Origin: JANMDU01 sp031375105
GTDB taxonomy: Bacteria; Pseudomonadota; Gammaproteobacteria; Burkholderiales; Burkholderiaceae_C
Assembly: GCA_031375105.1 (NCBI GenBank)
Contig: JANMHJ010000040.1
Location: forward strand, 1 to 64,000
Reading direction: 5' to 3'
DNA: 64,000 bases
The notes below the pieces were generated by a model that was given only the letters and a program-made list of their open reading frames with translations, did no database searches and was not told the DNA's origin. Below, piece by piece: positions 17,329-25,157 of this stretch (position 1 is the stretch's first letter; each line of letters opens with the position of its first letter). The position numbers and the translations under genes were made by a program.

Positions 17329-17385
17329 AAAAATCTCCTGAAAATAGAACACAACGCCCACTTGATAAGCGGACAAATTAGTCGG

Positions 17386-17721
17386 CTACATCAGGAAAAT
17401 AGGAATTCGTTCTAACGGAGAATGCCACATCGGGGAAAAGGCGACATGGGCCTGTGGATACACGCTTGCGGTGGGAGGAAAAAACCCGTAGATCACCATC
17501 TCATTGAGTAAGGGAACAGCCGCGCAAATCACCTTGAGATTGCACTGTCCGTCGGCCTGCGACATGCCGGCGCAATCAGGCATGTCTGCTGTCAAAACTG
17601 TTTGATTCATAGATGCTTGCATCCACGGACACCAATTCTGAGCAGCTTGCGCAAAACGCAAGGGCAGGCATACCGCTATGGCTAGCAGTATTGCGGCAGA
17701 CCAGCGTTTGCTTTGCTTCAA
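17386..17721 (-). CDS. Small exported cysteine-containing protein of the copper operon
   Basis: 111 residues starting at TTG 17721: signal peptide (MKQSKRWSAAILLAIAVCLPLRFAQA) followed by four cysteines (NWCPWM, DCAGM, QCNLKVICA). It resembles small secreted proteins near copper genes (DUF2946-type) without a firm match. It begins 1 bp after the stop codon of the 41-residue ORF upstream, which supports co-translation. Confidence 0.65.
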   Translation of the reverse strand: MKQSKRWSAAILLAIAVCLPLRFAQAAQNWCPWMQASMNQTVLTADMPDCAGMSQADGQCNLKVICAAVPLLNEMVIYGFFPPTASVYPQAHVAFSPMWHSPLERIPIFLM

Positions 17722-17722
17722 C

Positions 17723-17848
17723 TTAAGTCTCTGGTTTAAAAATTTCTAGCAGACGCAATTGCTTACGAAATTGGCCTGCTAAGTAACCGATCCCTGCCGC
17801 CATCAACATAAAGCTGAACGCAAGCGGGCATGGCAGCCAATCGCTCAT
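17723..17848 (-). CDS. 41-residue single-membrane-segment microprotein
   Basis: The ORF reads MSDWLPCPLAFSFMLMAAG then IGYLAGQFRKQLRLLEIF and ends KPET: a short N-terminus with one Cys, one membrane helix (about residues 8-25) and a basic cytoplasmic tail. Its ATG overlaps the stop codon of the CusF-like gene (ATGA, 17845-17848), and its TAA ends 1 bp before the next start. It fills what would otherwise be the only gap in this part of the operon. Function unknown. Confidence 0.7.
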   Translation of the reverse strand: MSDWLPCPLAFSFMLMAAGIGYLAGQFRKQLRLLEIFKPET

Positions 17849-18219
17849 TTCGTCTCTGCCTTTTCAACGCCAGTCACAACATATGCGCCTTGGAGCTGCT
17901 CAGCCGTGAATTTGATTTTTTCGCCAGAGACTAATTTGTCAAACAATTTCTCATCGCGCACTTGGAAAACCATGGTCATGCTGGGCATGTCAAGGTTTTT
18001 GATGGGGCCGTGTTTGAGGGTAACCTTTTTAGCGTCTTTATCGACTTTGCGCACTTCTGCTTCAGCCATGTCTTTAGGCATGGGTGCGGCAATCGCAGTT
18101 GCTGCCGTTGGGGCAGCAGCGGGCTGCGCGGCGGGTGCAGTCGGTGCGGTGGATTGAGCAAAGCTGCTCGCGGCAAGCAGTGAAAGGGTGAAGGTGGCAA
18201 TGAGGGTTGAAGTTTTCAT
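17845..18219 (-). CDS. CusF-like periplasmic copper-binding protein
   Basis: 124 residues from ATG 18219: signal peptide (MKTSTLIATFTLSLLAASSFA), an Ala/Pro-rich linker and a small beta-barrel with LKHGPIKNLDMPSMTMVFQV. In CusF the copper site is His, two Met and a Trp; here His and the MTM methionines are present, but Met seems to occupy the Trp position. Probably a periplasmic Cu(I) chaperone. The longer in-frame ORF to 18447 overlaps the DUF411 gene and has no ribosome site. Confidence 0.85.
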   Translation of the reverse strand: MKTSTLIATFTLSLLAASSFAQSTAPTAPAAQPAAAPTAATAIAAPMPKDMAEAEVRKVDKDAKKVTLKHGPIKNLDMPSMTMVFQVRDEKLFDKLVSGEKIKFTAEQLQGAYVVTGVEKAETK

Positions 18220-18232
18220 GATGGAGATCCTT

Positions 18233-18844
18233 TTAAGCGAGGGAAGAATAAGACTGATAAACGCGGTGTTGGCCGCTTTTGAGGACAAGCATGACATCGA
18301 ATTTGTCACGTTTCGTGCCCATTTCCATACCGGGCGAACCGATTGGCATGCCCGGCACCGATAGGCCGATGACTTGCTGGCGTAAATTTTCCGGTTCAGC
18401 CAGCAAACGTTTGATTTCGCTGGCTGGCACATGGCCTTCGATGGCAAAGCCAGCGATGAGACCCGTATGGCATGAGCCCATGTCGTCTGGGATGCCTAGC
18501 TTGGTGCGCATCGGCGCGGTTTGTTGCACATCGTTAGCTTTGACTGAGAAGCCTTCTTTCTCAAGATGCTCGATCCACATTTTGCAGCAGCCGCAGGTCG
18601 GCGTTTTCCAGACTTCGATGAAGGCGACTGTGCTCATCCCAGCGGGCGTGGGTGGGGATGCTTTGGGAGCTGAATGGGCCTGCGATTTGTGAGCGGCATG
18701 CGGGTCTGCAGAGGGCGCAGCGTTTGTAGTGGCTGAATCTTTTGCAGTGCAGGCTGTGAGCAACGAAGCGCCCGAGAGCAGCGCAAGCGTTGCTCCCAGC
18801 ATGCCTCTGCGCGAGGAAAGATGCTTAGTGTTTGTGGCTAGCAT
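18233..18844 (-). CDS. DUF411 family metal-binding lipoprotein
   Basis: 203 residues from ATG 18844 (AAGGAG 6 nt upstream). The N-terminus has both an SRRGM twin-arginine-like motif and a lipobox LLTAC (Cys32). The DUF411 core contains PTCGCCKMWIEHLEKEGF (Cys84, Cys86, Cys87), SCHTGLIAGFAIEGHVPA and GLSVPGMPIGSPGMEMG with methionine clusters. DUF411 proteins are copper-resistance-associated. The start overlaps the end of the cupredoxin gene by 20 bp. Confidence 0.85.
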   Translation of the reverse strand: MLATNTKHLSSRRGMLGATLALLSGASLLTACTAKDSATTNAAPSADPHAAHKSQAHSAPKASPPTPAGMSTVAFIEVWKTPTCGCCKMWIEHLEKEGFSVKANDVQQTAPMRTKLGIPDDMGSCHTGLIAGFAIEGHVPASEIKRLLAEPENLRQQVIGLSVPGMPIGSPGMEMGTKRDKFDVMLVLKSGQHRVYQSYSSLA

Positions 18845-19355
18845 GCTTGTCTCCTTTACCTGCAACAACTTTGATTTTCCCAATCATGCCCGCTTGATAG
18901 TGGCCTGCAATCAAGCAAGCGAAATCAAAATCGCCGGGTTTGTTAAATGTCCAAATGATCTCGCCTTTAGCTTTGGGCTTGACGTGCGCCATGTAGGGCT
19001 CGTCATGCTCCATGTTGGGAAATTTGATCATTTGCAAAGCATGATCGTCTAGCTCCTTTTTCGTGCCGATCACGAACTCGTGCATCACCGCGCCATTGTT
19101 GGCCACGACAAACTTTACCGTCTCGCCCAGCTTGACTTCAATCTTATCGGGCGAGAAGCGCATGTTGTCCGTCATCTTGATTTGAATCGTGCGCTTCGCG
19201 GCTTTGGCGTCGCCTGCGATGCCCCAGTCTTTTTGTTCTTTCTTCACTGGCCCTTCTTTTTTGCTGTGATCTTCATCACCATGAGAAAAAGCAGGGATTG
19301 CCGGCATCAATGCTGCGCAGAGCGCTACGATTTTAAGAGTGTTTTTGAATGGCAT
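18825..19355 (-). CDS. Cupredoxin domain protein
   Basis: 176 residues from ATG 19355 (AGGAG upstream). After the signal peptide (ends PAIPAFS) and a Lys/Glu/His-rich stretch, a plastocyanin-like fold shows the type-1 copper ligands His92 (MHEFVIG), Cys147, His152 and Met157 (CLIAGHYQAGM). Probably passes electrons or copper to the multicopper oxidase encoded upstream. The signal-peptide region is a 43-bp repeat copy. Confidence 0.9.
   Translation of the reverse strand: MPFKNTLKIVALCAALMPAIPAFSHGDEDHSKKEGPVKKEQKDWGIAGDAKAAKRTIQIKMTDNMRFSPDKIEVKLGETVKFVVANNGAVMHEFVIGTKKELDDHALQMIKFPNMEHDEPYMAHVKPKAKGEIIWTFNKPGDFDFACLIAGHYQAGMIGKIKVVAGKGDKHASHKH
19299..19341 (+). repeat. 43-bp dispersed repeat, copy in cupredoxin signal peptide
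   Basis: Starts TGCCGGCATCAATGCTGCG and ends TTTTAAGAGTG. Read on the minus strand as TLKIVALCAALMPA. Confidence 0.6.
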
Positions 19356-19392
19356 GCTTGGACTCCTGTTTCTGAAATAGGCTTTGTTGAAT

Positions 19393-19965
19393 TTAATTTG
19401 TATAGCCGCGAAGGGAAGCGTAAGAGGCGATTTGTTCATTGCTTAGCAAAGCGGTTTGCTTCAAATGGGTTTGCAAATGAGAATCGCGAATCTGAGCTTG
19501 GAGCTCGCCGATGCGGCGCGTGGTATTGGCAAGCAGTTCGGGCGTGATGCTTTTGTTGGCGAAGGCAGTATCCAATTTGCGTTCGGTGTCGACAAGCTCT
19601 ACACCTAGCCGGCGCACCTCAGCTTTGTGCATCTGCAACAACTCTTCGGTGGCGCGCTGCTGCGCATCGGATAGGCGAAGTGGCCTACGCAATTCGAGCA
19701 CATGCATGGGGCCTGGATAACCGTTGAGCTCGGCAGCGAGCGCCAAAGTCATGCCTCTGCCTTCAATCCACTCTTGCGTTTGCTGAGGAGAGAGCGCCTT
19801 GATGCTGCGCGTTTGCTGGCCTGCATAGGGCGTGGCGCTTTGTGCGGCAGGCTGCGCGGCTGCTGGTGCGCCGTGATGATGCTGATGCCCAGAATTTTGA
19901 GAAAAAGCAGGGATAGTCGCCGCAGATATTGTGCAGAGCGCTATGAATTTAAGAGTAGTTGACAT
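19393..19965 (-). CDS. Spy/CpxP-like periplasmic protein
   Basis: 190 residues: signal peptide (MSTTLKFIALCTISAATIPAFS), a His-rich segment GHQHHHGAP, then long amphipathic helices (LRLSDAQQRATEELLQMHKA, LNNEQ-type LLSNEQIASYASLRG). This matches the Spy/CpxP/ZraP class of metal-stress chaperones and sensors. It lies between the cupredoxin and multicopper oxidase genes. Family assignment is by pattern, not by search. Confidence 0.7.
   Translation of the reverse strand: MSTTLKFIALCTISAATIPAFSQNSGHQHHHGAPAAAQPAAQSATPYAGQQTRSIKALSPQQTQEWIEGRGMTLALAAELNGYPGPMHVLELRRPLRLSDAQQRATEELLQMHKAEVRRLGVELVDTERKLDTAFANKSITPELLANTTRRIGELQAQIRDSHLQTHLKQTALLSNEQIASYASLRGYTN
19915..19957 (+). repeat. 43-bp dispersed repeat, copy in Spy-like signal peptide
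   Basis: Starts AGTCGCCGCAGATATTGTG and ends GAATTTAAGAGTA; nearly the same as the copy at 16622. Read on the minus strand as TLKFIALCTISAAT. Confidence 0.65.
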
Positions 19966-19984
19966 CGTAATCTCCAGTTGAAAG

Positions 19985-21418
19985 TTAATGACCAGCGTGG
20001 CCGCCCGCAGGTTTGCGGATGTTCACAGTCAAGGGCTTGGCCTCGGGGGTGTTCTTCAAGCCGGGTACAAAGCCGTTGTTGGCTTTTTGCTCAGACAAGA
20101 ATCTTGCAGGCTCGGGCAAAGCGCCCGTCCATTCAAAGGCTTGCGTGCCGGGGGGCTGCTTGTACCAACCCGGATCTTTGTAATCTCCCGGTTTTTGGTC
20201 TTTGCGCACCTTGACCATGGTGAACATGCCGCCCATCTCTACTGGGCCATAGGGGCCAGTGCCCGTCATCATCGGCGCCGTATTCTCAGGCAGCTCCATC
20301 TCCATTTCGCCCATATCAGCCATGCCGCGCTCGCCCATGACCATGTAGTCGGGGATGGCTTGTTGGATTTTTTTCACCAAGCCTTTGTGATCCACACCAA
20401 TCATGGTGGGCACATCGTGGCCCATGGCATTCATCGTGTGGTGGCTCTTGTGGCAATGGAAAGCCCAATCGCCTTCTTCATCGGCAAGGAACTCGATCTG
20501 ACGCATTTGTCCCACGGCCACATCGGTGGTCACCTCATACCAGCGCGTGGATTTAGGAGTCGGTCCGCCATCAGTGCCGGTGACCAAAAACTCATGGCCG
20601 TGTAAGTGAATTGGGTGATTGGTCATCGTGAGGTTACCAATCCGAATGCGCACCTTGTCGTTGTATTTCACATTAAGCGTATCAATGCCCGGAAAGACGC
20701 GGCTGTTCCAGCTCCAAATGTTCTGATCGAGCATGGTCATGATTTTTGGAGTCATGCTGCCGGGGTCAATGTCGTAGGAATTGAGCAAGAAGCAAAAATC
20801 GCGTTGCACTTCATCAATCAGCGGATGCTTTTCTTTCGGATGCGTAACCCAAAAGCCCATCATGCCCATGGCCATCTGCGTCATCTCATCGGCATGCGGG
20901 TGATACATGAAGGTGCCCGGGCGGCGCGCGATAAATTCATACACAAAAGTCTTGCCTACCGGGATTTGCTTTTGATTCAAGCCGCCCACGCCATCCATGC
21001 CATTGGGAAGGCGCTGGCCATGCCAGTGAATCGTGGTGTGCTCAGGCAGTTTGTTGGTGACAAAAAGCCGCACACGATCACCTTCAACCACTTCAATCGT
21101 CGGACCCGGGCTTTGCCCGTTGTAGCCCCACATATTGACCTTGAAGCCCGGCGACATCTCGCGCACTACGGGCTCGGCCACGAGGTGGAACTCTTTGACG
21201 CCATTGTTCATGCGCCAAGGAAGCGTCCAGCCGTTGAGGGTGACGACGGGGTTGTAGGGGCGGCCAGTTTGTGGCACGAGAGGCGGCATGGTGTCGGGCT
21301 TGGCCTGCATCACGGGCTCGGGCAAAGCGGCCATCGCCACTTTGCTGACGCTGGCGGCGGTGGCGGCCAGTGCTGTTGCGCCTAAAGTGGCTGAGCTGAA
21401 AAAGTTTCTGCGATCCAT
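19985..21418 (-). CDS. copA: Multicopper oxidase, CopA/CueO type
   Basis: 477 residues from ATG 21418 (AGGAC 7 nt upstream). A Tat signal (MDRRNFFSSATLGATALAAT) exports the folded, copper-loaded enzyme. All four copper motifs are present: TTIHWHGQRLPNGMDG, GTFMYHPHADEM, HPIHLHGHEF and WAFHCHKSHHTMNAMGH. Methionine-rich segments (MADMGEMEMELPENTAPMM) probably bind Cu(I). Oxidises Cu(I) to Cu(II) in the periplasm. Starts 2 bp after the TolC-like gene. Shorter than plasmid CopA (about 600 residues). Confidence 0.93.
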   Translation of the reverse strand: MDRRNFFSSATLGATALAATAASVSKVAMAALPEPVMQAKPDTMPPLVPQTGRPYNPVVTLNGWTLPWRMNNGVKEFHLVAEPVVREMSPGFKVNMWGYNGQSPGPTIEVVEGDRVRLFVTNKLPEHTTIHWHGQRLPNGMDGVGGLNQKQIPVGKTFVYEFIARRPGTFMYHPHADEMTQMAMGMMGFWVTHPKEKHPLIDEVQRDFCFLLNSYDIDPGSMTPKIMTMLDQNIWSWNSRVFPGIDTLNVKYNDKVRIRIGNLTMTNHPIHLHGHEFLVTGTDGGPTPKSTRWYEVTTDVAVGQMRQIEFLADEEGDWAFHCHKSHHTMNAMGHDVPTMIGVDHKGLVKKIQQAIPDYMVMGERGMADMGEMEMELPENTAPMMTGTGPYGPVEMGGMFTMVKVRKDQKPGDYKDPGWYKQPPGTQAFEWTGALPEPARFLSEQKANNGFVPGLKNTPEAKPLTVNIRKPAGGHAGH

Positions 21419-21420
21419 GT

Positions 21421-22860
21421 TCAATGTCCTTTTGCTTCACCGCCGCCCGCTGGGGCAGCAGCTAAGCTGGCCATGCCGCCAGGGGAAGTGCCGGTGAGGG
21501 CGGTTTGTAAGTCGGTTTCAATCAGCCAAAAATCGCGTTGAGCTTCAATGCTGGCGTTGACGGCGGCAATGTTGGCGCGGGTATCGCTGAAGAGTTCAAA
21601 AATGCCGATCAGCATGCCGTTGTAGCGCAGCAGGTTTTCGTCGTTGATGAATTTGCGCAGCGGTACGACCTCATCGCGGTAATTCTTTGCGATGTCATAC
21701 GCCGTACGGTAGCTGTGCCAAGCTTCGCGCACTTCGCTGCGGGCGTTGATAGCAGAGGCGCGCACTTGTGCGACCGACTGCATATAGGTGGCTTGCGCTT
21801 TGGCATTGGCTGCACCGCCCCAGTCGAAAATCGGAATTGGTAATTCCAATTCCCAACCACGCAGGCGTTCTTTGTCGCCCGTGATTTGATCGGTCGTCGT
21901 CTCGCGGATCAGTTTCAAATCAAGAGCATTGATGAAGCCTGAAGCTCTGACATAGCCTTGAGATTTAGCCACGTAGTCAGCTTGCTGCGCCGCTGCGCGA
22001 ACATCCAATCGCTGCGAGAGCGCTTGCGCTTCGATGCCTTGTGAATCTCGCACTTCTTTGGGCAAATCTGGCAAACGATCAGGTAACTTAAAGCGCGTCT
22101 GATCGCCCCACAAGCCCATCAAGCGAATGAGTTTTTCGCGTTCAGAAAAAGCGGTGTTTTCTGCTTTGGCTTGCATCGTGGCGGCATCCAGCAGCATGGC
22201 TTGCTCTTTGGCTTGACTCAGCTTGCTCCAGTTGCCCACACGCGCCATACGCCGTGCCAGCTCACCCGAGGCTTCGGCGGCTATTTTTGCCTGCGCGGCA
22301 TATTGCGCTGTTTGCTGCGCGGCCACTGCGCTGATCCAAGCCTTGCGGGTGGCGGCGGCAATCTTGATGATCTCTTGCGCCGCCTGTAGCTTGGCCAGCT
22401 CATGTTGCTGGCCTTGCCACTGGCTGCGCCAAGGCAGGGCGAGGATGCCCATGATGTTCAGGCCAATAGCTCGCTCCAGCATGACCTTGTCACCCTCCAC
22501 AGCTCGCATGAAGGAGAAATGTGGATTGGGTAACGTAGCGGCTTGCACGCGCTCAGCTTCGCTGATGCGCAATTGCGCGAAGCTGCTCGCCACCGATGGG
22601 TTGTTGAGTAAGGCGATGGATACCGCGCTCTCAAGGCTCAAGCTAGGGGATGCCAGCCAGGCGCTGACAGCCTCCTGCGTTTGCGCAGTAGGTGCTGTGG
22701 CGATTTGTGCTTTCGGAACGCCCAGAGCACTTAGGCTGGGCGCACTTGCAGCTGTGATCTCTTGTGTGCCGCCATCGGGCGACAAACTGGCGCAGCCCGC
22801 GAGCACCACAAGTGCGGCTAACGCGAGGCCGGTTCGGCTGAAATGATGAAGTGTTTTCAT
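21421..22860 (-). CDS. TolC-like outer-membrane efflux lipoprotein
   Basis: 479 residues from ATG 22860 (TTG 22872 is an alternative overlapping the upstream stop). A lipobox (LAALVVLAGCASL) precedes two OEP repeats rich in helices (SLESAVSIALLNNPSVASSF and the later LRQ-type coiled coils), as in CusC/NodT channels. It would form the trimeric outer-membrane duct of an efflux pump. No RND pump or membrane-fusion gene is in this operon, so the inner-membrane partner must be elsewhere or absent. Confidence 0.85.
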   Translation of the reverse strand: MKTLHHFSRTGLALAALVVLAGCASLSPDGGTQEITAASAPSLSALGVPKAQIATAPTAQTQEAVSAWLASPSLSLESAVSIALLNNPSVASSFAQLRISEAERVQAATLPNPHFSFMRAVEGDKVMLERAIGLNIMGILALPWRSQWQGQQHELAKLQAAQEIIKIAAATRKAWISAVAAQQTAQYAAQAKIAAEASGELARRMARVGNWSKLSQAKEQAMLLDAATMQAKAENTAFSEREKLIRLMGLWGDQTRFKLPDRLPDLPKEVRDSQGIEAQALSQRLDVRAAAQQADYVAKSQGYVRASGFINALDLKLIRETTTDQITGDKERLRGWELELPIPIFDWGGAANAKAQATYMQSVAQVRASAINARSEVREAWHSYRTAYDIAKNYRDEVVPLRKFINDENLLRYNGMLIGIFELFSDTRANIAAVNASIEAQRDFWLIETDLQTALTGTSPGGMASLAAAPAGGGEAKGH

Positions 22861-22868
22861 AAGGTGGC

Positions 22869-23288
22869 TCAATGTTTGTGAGCTGGGGCGGCTTTGGGCG
22901 GTATGGCTGGGGCGCTTGGTGCTGCGGCAGGTGCTGTGGATGTGGATCGTGATGCGGGTAGCGGTGCTGTTTGCGTACTTGGTGCGGGCATTTTTTTCTC
23001 CTCCAATTCTTCGGCTTTGAGAATATCTACGTGGCCGCGCTCGAAGCGACCGACATCGTTGTTGGCTTTGCGCCAGTCAATGCGCTCTTGCTCGATGCCA
23101 AGCGAGGTTTCTTTGAACACCGAGCGGTAAATGATGCTTGGTACAGCGCTCTTGGGATCGCTCGCCGAAGCGCTCAACATTTGCGCCTGAGCGCCAGGGG
23201 CCAGCAATAAAAGTGCGCTCAATGCACTTGGCGCGATCAGCGCACAGCAAGTGGCGCGGGTTGTGGAGTGGTGATGTAAGCGTTCCAT
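22869..23288 (-). CDS. Unknown exported Ala/Pro-rich protein of the copper operon
   Basis: 139 residues from ATG 23288 (AGGA upstream): His-rich start MERLHHHSTT, signal sequence ending PGAQA, a conserved-looking segment (YRSVFKETSLGIEQERIDWR) and an Ala/Pro-rich tail ending APAHKH. It precedes the TolC-like gene with overlapping stop and start. In related operons a similar short protein is found before TolC-like genes. No function assigned. Confidence 0.65.
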   Translation of the reverse strand: MERLHHHSTTRATCCALIAPSALSALLLLAPGAQAQMLSASASDPKSAVPSIIYRSVFKETSLGIEQERIDWRKANNDVGRFERGHVDILKAEELEEKKMPAPSTQTAPLPASRSTSTAPAAAPSAPAIPPKAAPAHKH

Positions 23289-23347
23289 CTGAAATTCCTG
23301 AAAATGGTGGGAATGGATGCATGCGCCAGAGGCATGCAAACGTGAAC

Positions 23348-23396
23348 AAGCCCTTGTGACCCCGTAATCAGCAGATTACGGACGCACCTAGGGCTT
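23348..23396. promoter_or_regulatory. Nested inverted repeat at head of copper operon
   Basis: Outer arms AAGCCCT and AGGGCTT enclose a perfect 8-bp hairpin, CCGTAATC-AGCA-GATTACGG. It lies between the first and second genes of the leftward operon. No T-run follows in either direction, so RNA processing, attenuation or a protein site are likelier than simple termination. Confidence 0.6.
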
Positions 23397-23401
23397 GAAA
23401 A

Positions 23402-23785
23402 TCAGAGAACGGGTGGCTTGGCTTGGCGCTGTGGCTCTGCGCTGTGCCAAAAGGCTAGCGATTGAGCTGGCGCAGCGCTGCCCTGCAGAGGCAGGCGAGT
23501 GCAGGTGAGGTGATCAACCAATGCACTGAAATGGCAGGCTTGGCAAGTGGTGCACTGACTCTGCTGAGAATCATCGCTCGGGGATGCAGCAGCGTCCATG
23601 TGACATGGGTGCTGCCCAGCGGGGGCGATGTCAGCTTGCTCAGAGGTAGCCGCAGAGACCACACGCACAGAGACCATAGACGCAGAATTTTTACCGGAAA
23701 TCAGCATGTCATAAGCCATGGCATCGCCAATGAAGCCTCGAATGGGCATCAAAAACAACATAACAATGACAAAAATTTTGCGCAC
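23402..23785 (-). CDS. CzcI/DUF2946-like small exported protein
   Basis: 127 residues beginning at GTG 23785 (MRKIFVIVMLFLMPIRGF, signal peptide). The mature part has QHPCHMDAAASP and QSQCTTCQACHFSALVDHL, a Cys/His cluster typical of small periplasmic proteins at the head of metal-efflux operons (CzcI-like). Likely first gene of the copper operon. Family call tentative. Confidence 0.6.
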   Translation of the reverse strand: MRKIFVIVMLFLMPIRGFIGDAMAYDMLISGKNSASMVSVRVVSAATSEQADIAPAGQHPCHMDAAASPSDDSQQSQCTTCQACHFSALVDHLTCTRLPLQGSAAPAQSLAFWHSAEPQRQAKPPVL

Positions 23786-23861
23786 GCGTTAATGATAGTA
23801 CAAAATCGAAAAAGTTCAATCGTTACAAATATTCTGTAGTGATGTCAGCAGTGGCGGCCAA

Positions 23862-24782
23862 TTAGCGCAAATGCAGCCGTAATTTCTGTTCATCGTCTGC
23901 AAGTTGTTTGCGCATCAATGATAAAAATTTCATGGCTGTACCTGAGGTGACCTTGCCAACCGGCAAGGCGAGCAAACAGGCAAAAGAAACATCGACAGAC
24001 AGCTTGCGTACCACCAAGCCGCGTTCGGCGTAATCCAGCGCTGTGATCGGGTTGATCAAACCGACCCCTAGACCTCTCAAAGCCATTTCGCAGACACTGG
24101 CCGCATAAGGCGTTTGCACTGCGACGCGCAGACTGACACCTTGCAGTGCCATTGCTTGCTCCAGCCGTCTGCGCGAGGCATCTTCTGGGTTCAGCGCTAA
24201 AAAGGGAAGCTCGGCCAATTGCGCAGGCTGGATCACCTGCAAGCGCGCTAGAGCATGCCCGGGCGGCATCACCACCACGCCAGGAAACTGCGCAAAGGTG
24301 GAGTGCTCGATACCATCGAGTGTGATTTCATCGGCCATCAAGCCAAAATCGGATTGCCCAGCGGCAACGCGATCTCTCACGTCTTTGGAACTGAGCACCT
24401 GCAAGGAAATTTGCGGCCAAGGGTCTTTCTTTAAATCGTCTTTCAAGCGCGCCAATACGCGCGGCATGAAGCCCAAGCCAAAGGCCGGGTAACAGCTTAT
24501 ATTGAGTTGATTGATGCCGAAATCGCGCAGGCTGCGCAGGCGATGCTCAATACTTTCCATGCCCACGAAGACGCGCTCAACTTCGCTCAGCAGCGCATGC
24601 GCCTCGGGCGTGGCCACCAAGCGCCCGCTCGTGCGGCTGAAGAGCACCATGCCTGCTTGCTCTTCCAGCCTTTTGAGCGATTGACTCACTGCGGGCTGCG
24701 TCACATGCAGCAGAGCAGATGCCTTGCGGGTGGAGCCCGCCCGCATGAGAGCGCGAAAAGTCTCAATTTCTGTAAAGCGCAT
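23862..24782 (-). CDS. LysR-type transcriptional regulator
   Basis: 306 residues. The N-terminal winged helix-turn-helix is FRALMRAGSTRKASALLHVTQPAVSQSLKRLEEQ (residues about 9-42), followed by a periplasmic-binding-protein-like effector domain. It diverges from the threonine-synthase-like cluster at 24896 across an AT-rich 113-bp gap, the normal arrangement for control of the adjacent genes. The effector is unknown. Confidence 0.93.
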   Translation of the reverse strand: MRFTEIETFRALMRAGSTRKASALLHVTQPAVSQSLKRLEEQAGMVLFSRTSGRLVATPEAHALLSEVERVFVGMESIEHRLRSLRDFGINQLNISCYPAFGLGFMPRVLARLKDDLKKDPWPQISLQVLSSKDVRDRVAAGQSDFGLMADEITLDGIEHSTFAQFPGVVVMPPGHALARLQVIQPAQLAELPFLALNPEDASRRRLEQAMALQGVSLRVAVQTPYAASVCEMALRGLGVGLINPITALDYAERGLVVRKLSVDVSFACLLALPVGKVTSGTAMKFLSLMRKQLADDEQKLRLHLR

Positions 24783-24895
24783 AGGTCATGAATTTGATGA
24801 GTGATAAATTATTTTATAGGTTTAAAAGAAATCAATTGTTATTTTTATACAAAATTACCTACGATGAAGTTCCCTGTAATCCAATGGAGACCACC
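24783..24895. promoter_or_regulatory. AT-rich divergent control region
   Basis: Markedly AT-rich compared with its surroundings and placed between the LysR gene and the metabolic cluster. It should hold both promoters and the LysR box; I could not pick one dyad with confidence. Confidence 0.4.
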
Positions 24896-25120
24896 ATGAA
24901 TGCTTCTACCCGCCGCACACTCGCTGCTTTGCCGTTTTTGATGCTGATGTCGCTGGGCGCACAAGCCCATGATTTCACCGCTGATATTGCGCAATTCAAC
25001 AAAGTAGCCGCCACTAAAAAAATGGACAGCAAGGAAGCTGTGTCGGCGCGCGTGGCGCTGGAGCGCTCACAGGGCGTGATGGAGCAGGCGGATGTGAAGA
25101 TGCTGCTACGCATTCGCTGA
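24896..25120 (+). CDS. Small periplasmic protein upstream of threonine-synthase-like gene
   Basis: 74 residues. GGAG 6 nt before ATG 24896 decides the start. Signal peptide MNASTRRTLAALPFLMLMSLGAQA, then about 50 charged residues (HDFTADIAQFNKVAATKKMD...). No domain recognised. First gene of the set probably controlled by the LysR regulator. Confidence 0.6.
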   Translation: MNASTRRTLAALPFLMLMSLGAQAHDFTADIAQFNKVAATKKMDSKEAVSARVALERSQGVMEQADVKMLLRIR

Positions 25121-25157
25121 AGCAAGCTCTCAAACTGATCGAGACGGCTCCCGCTAA

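Noticed and set aside
20606..21385. 259-codon plus-strand frame inside the multicopper oxidase gene
   Set aside because: Opposite to an unmistakable CopA gene; no recognisable protein features.
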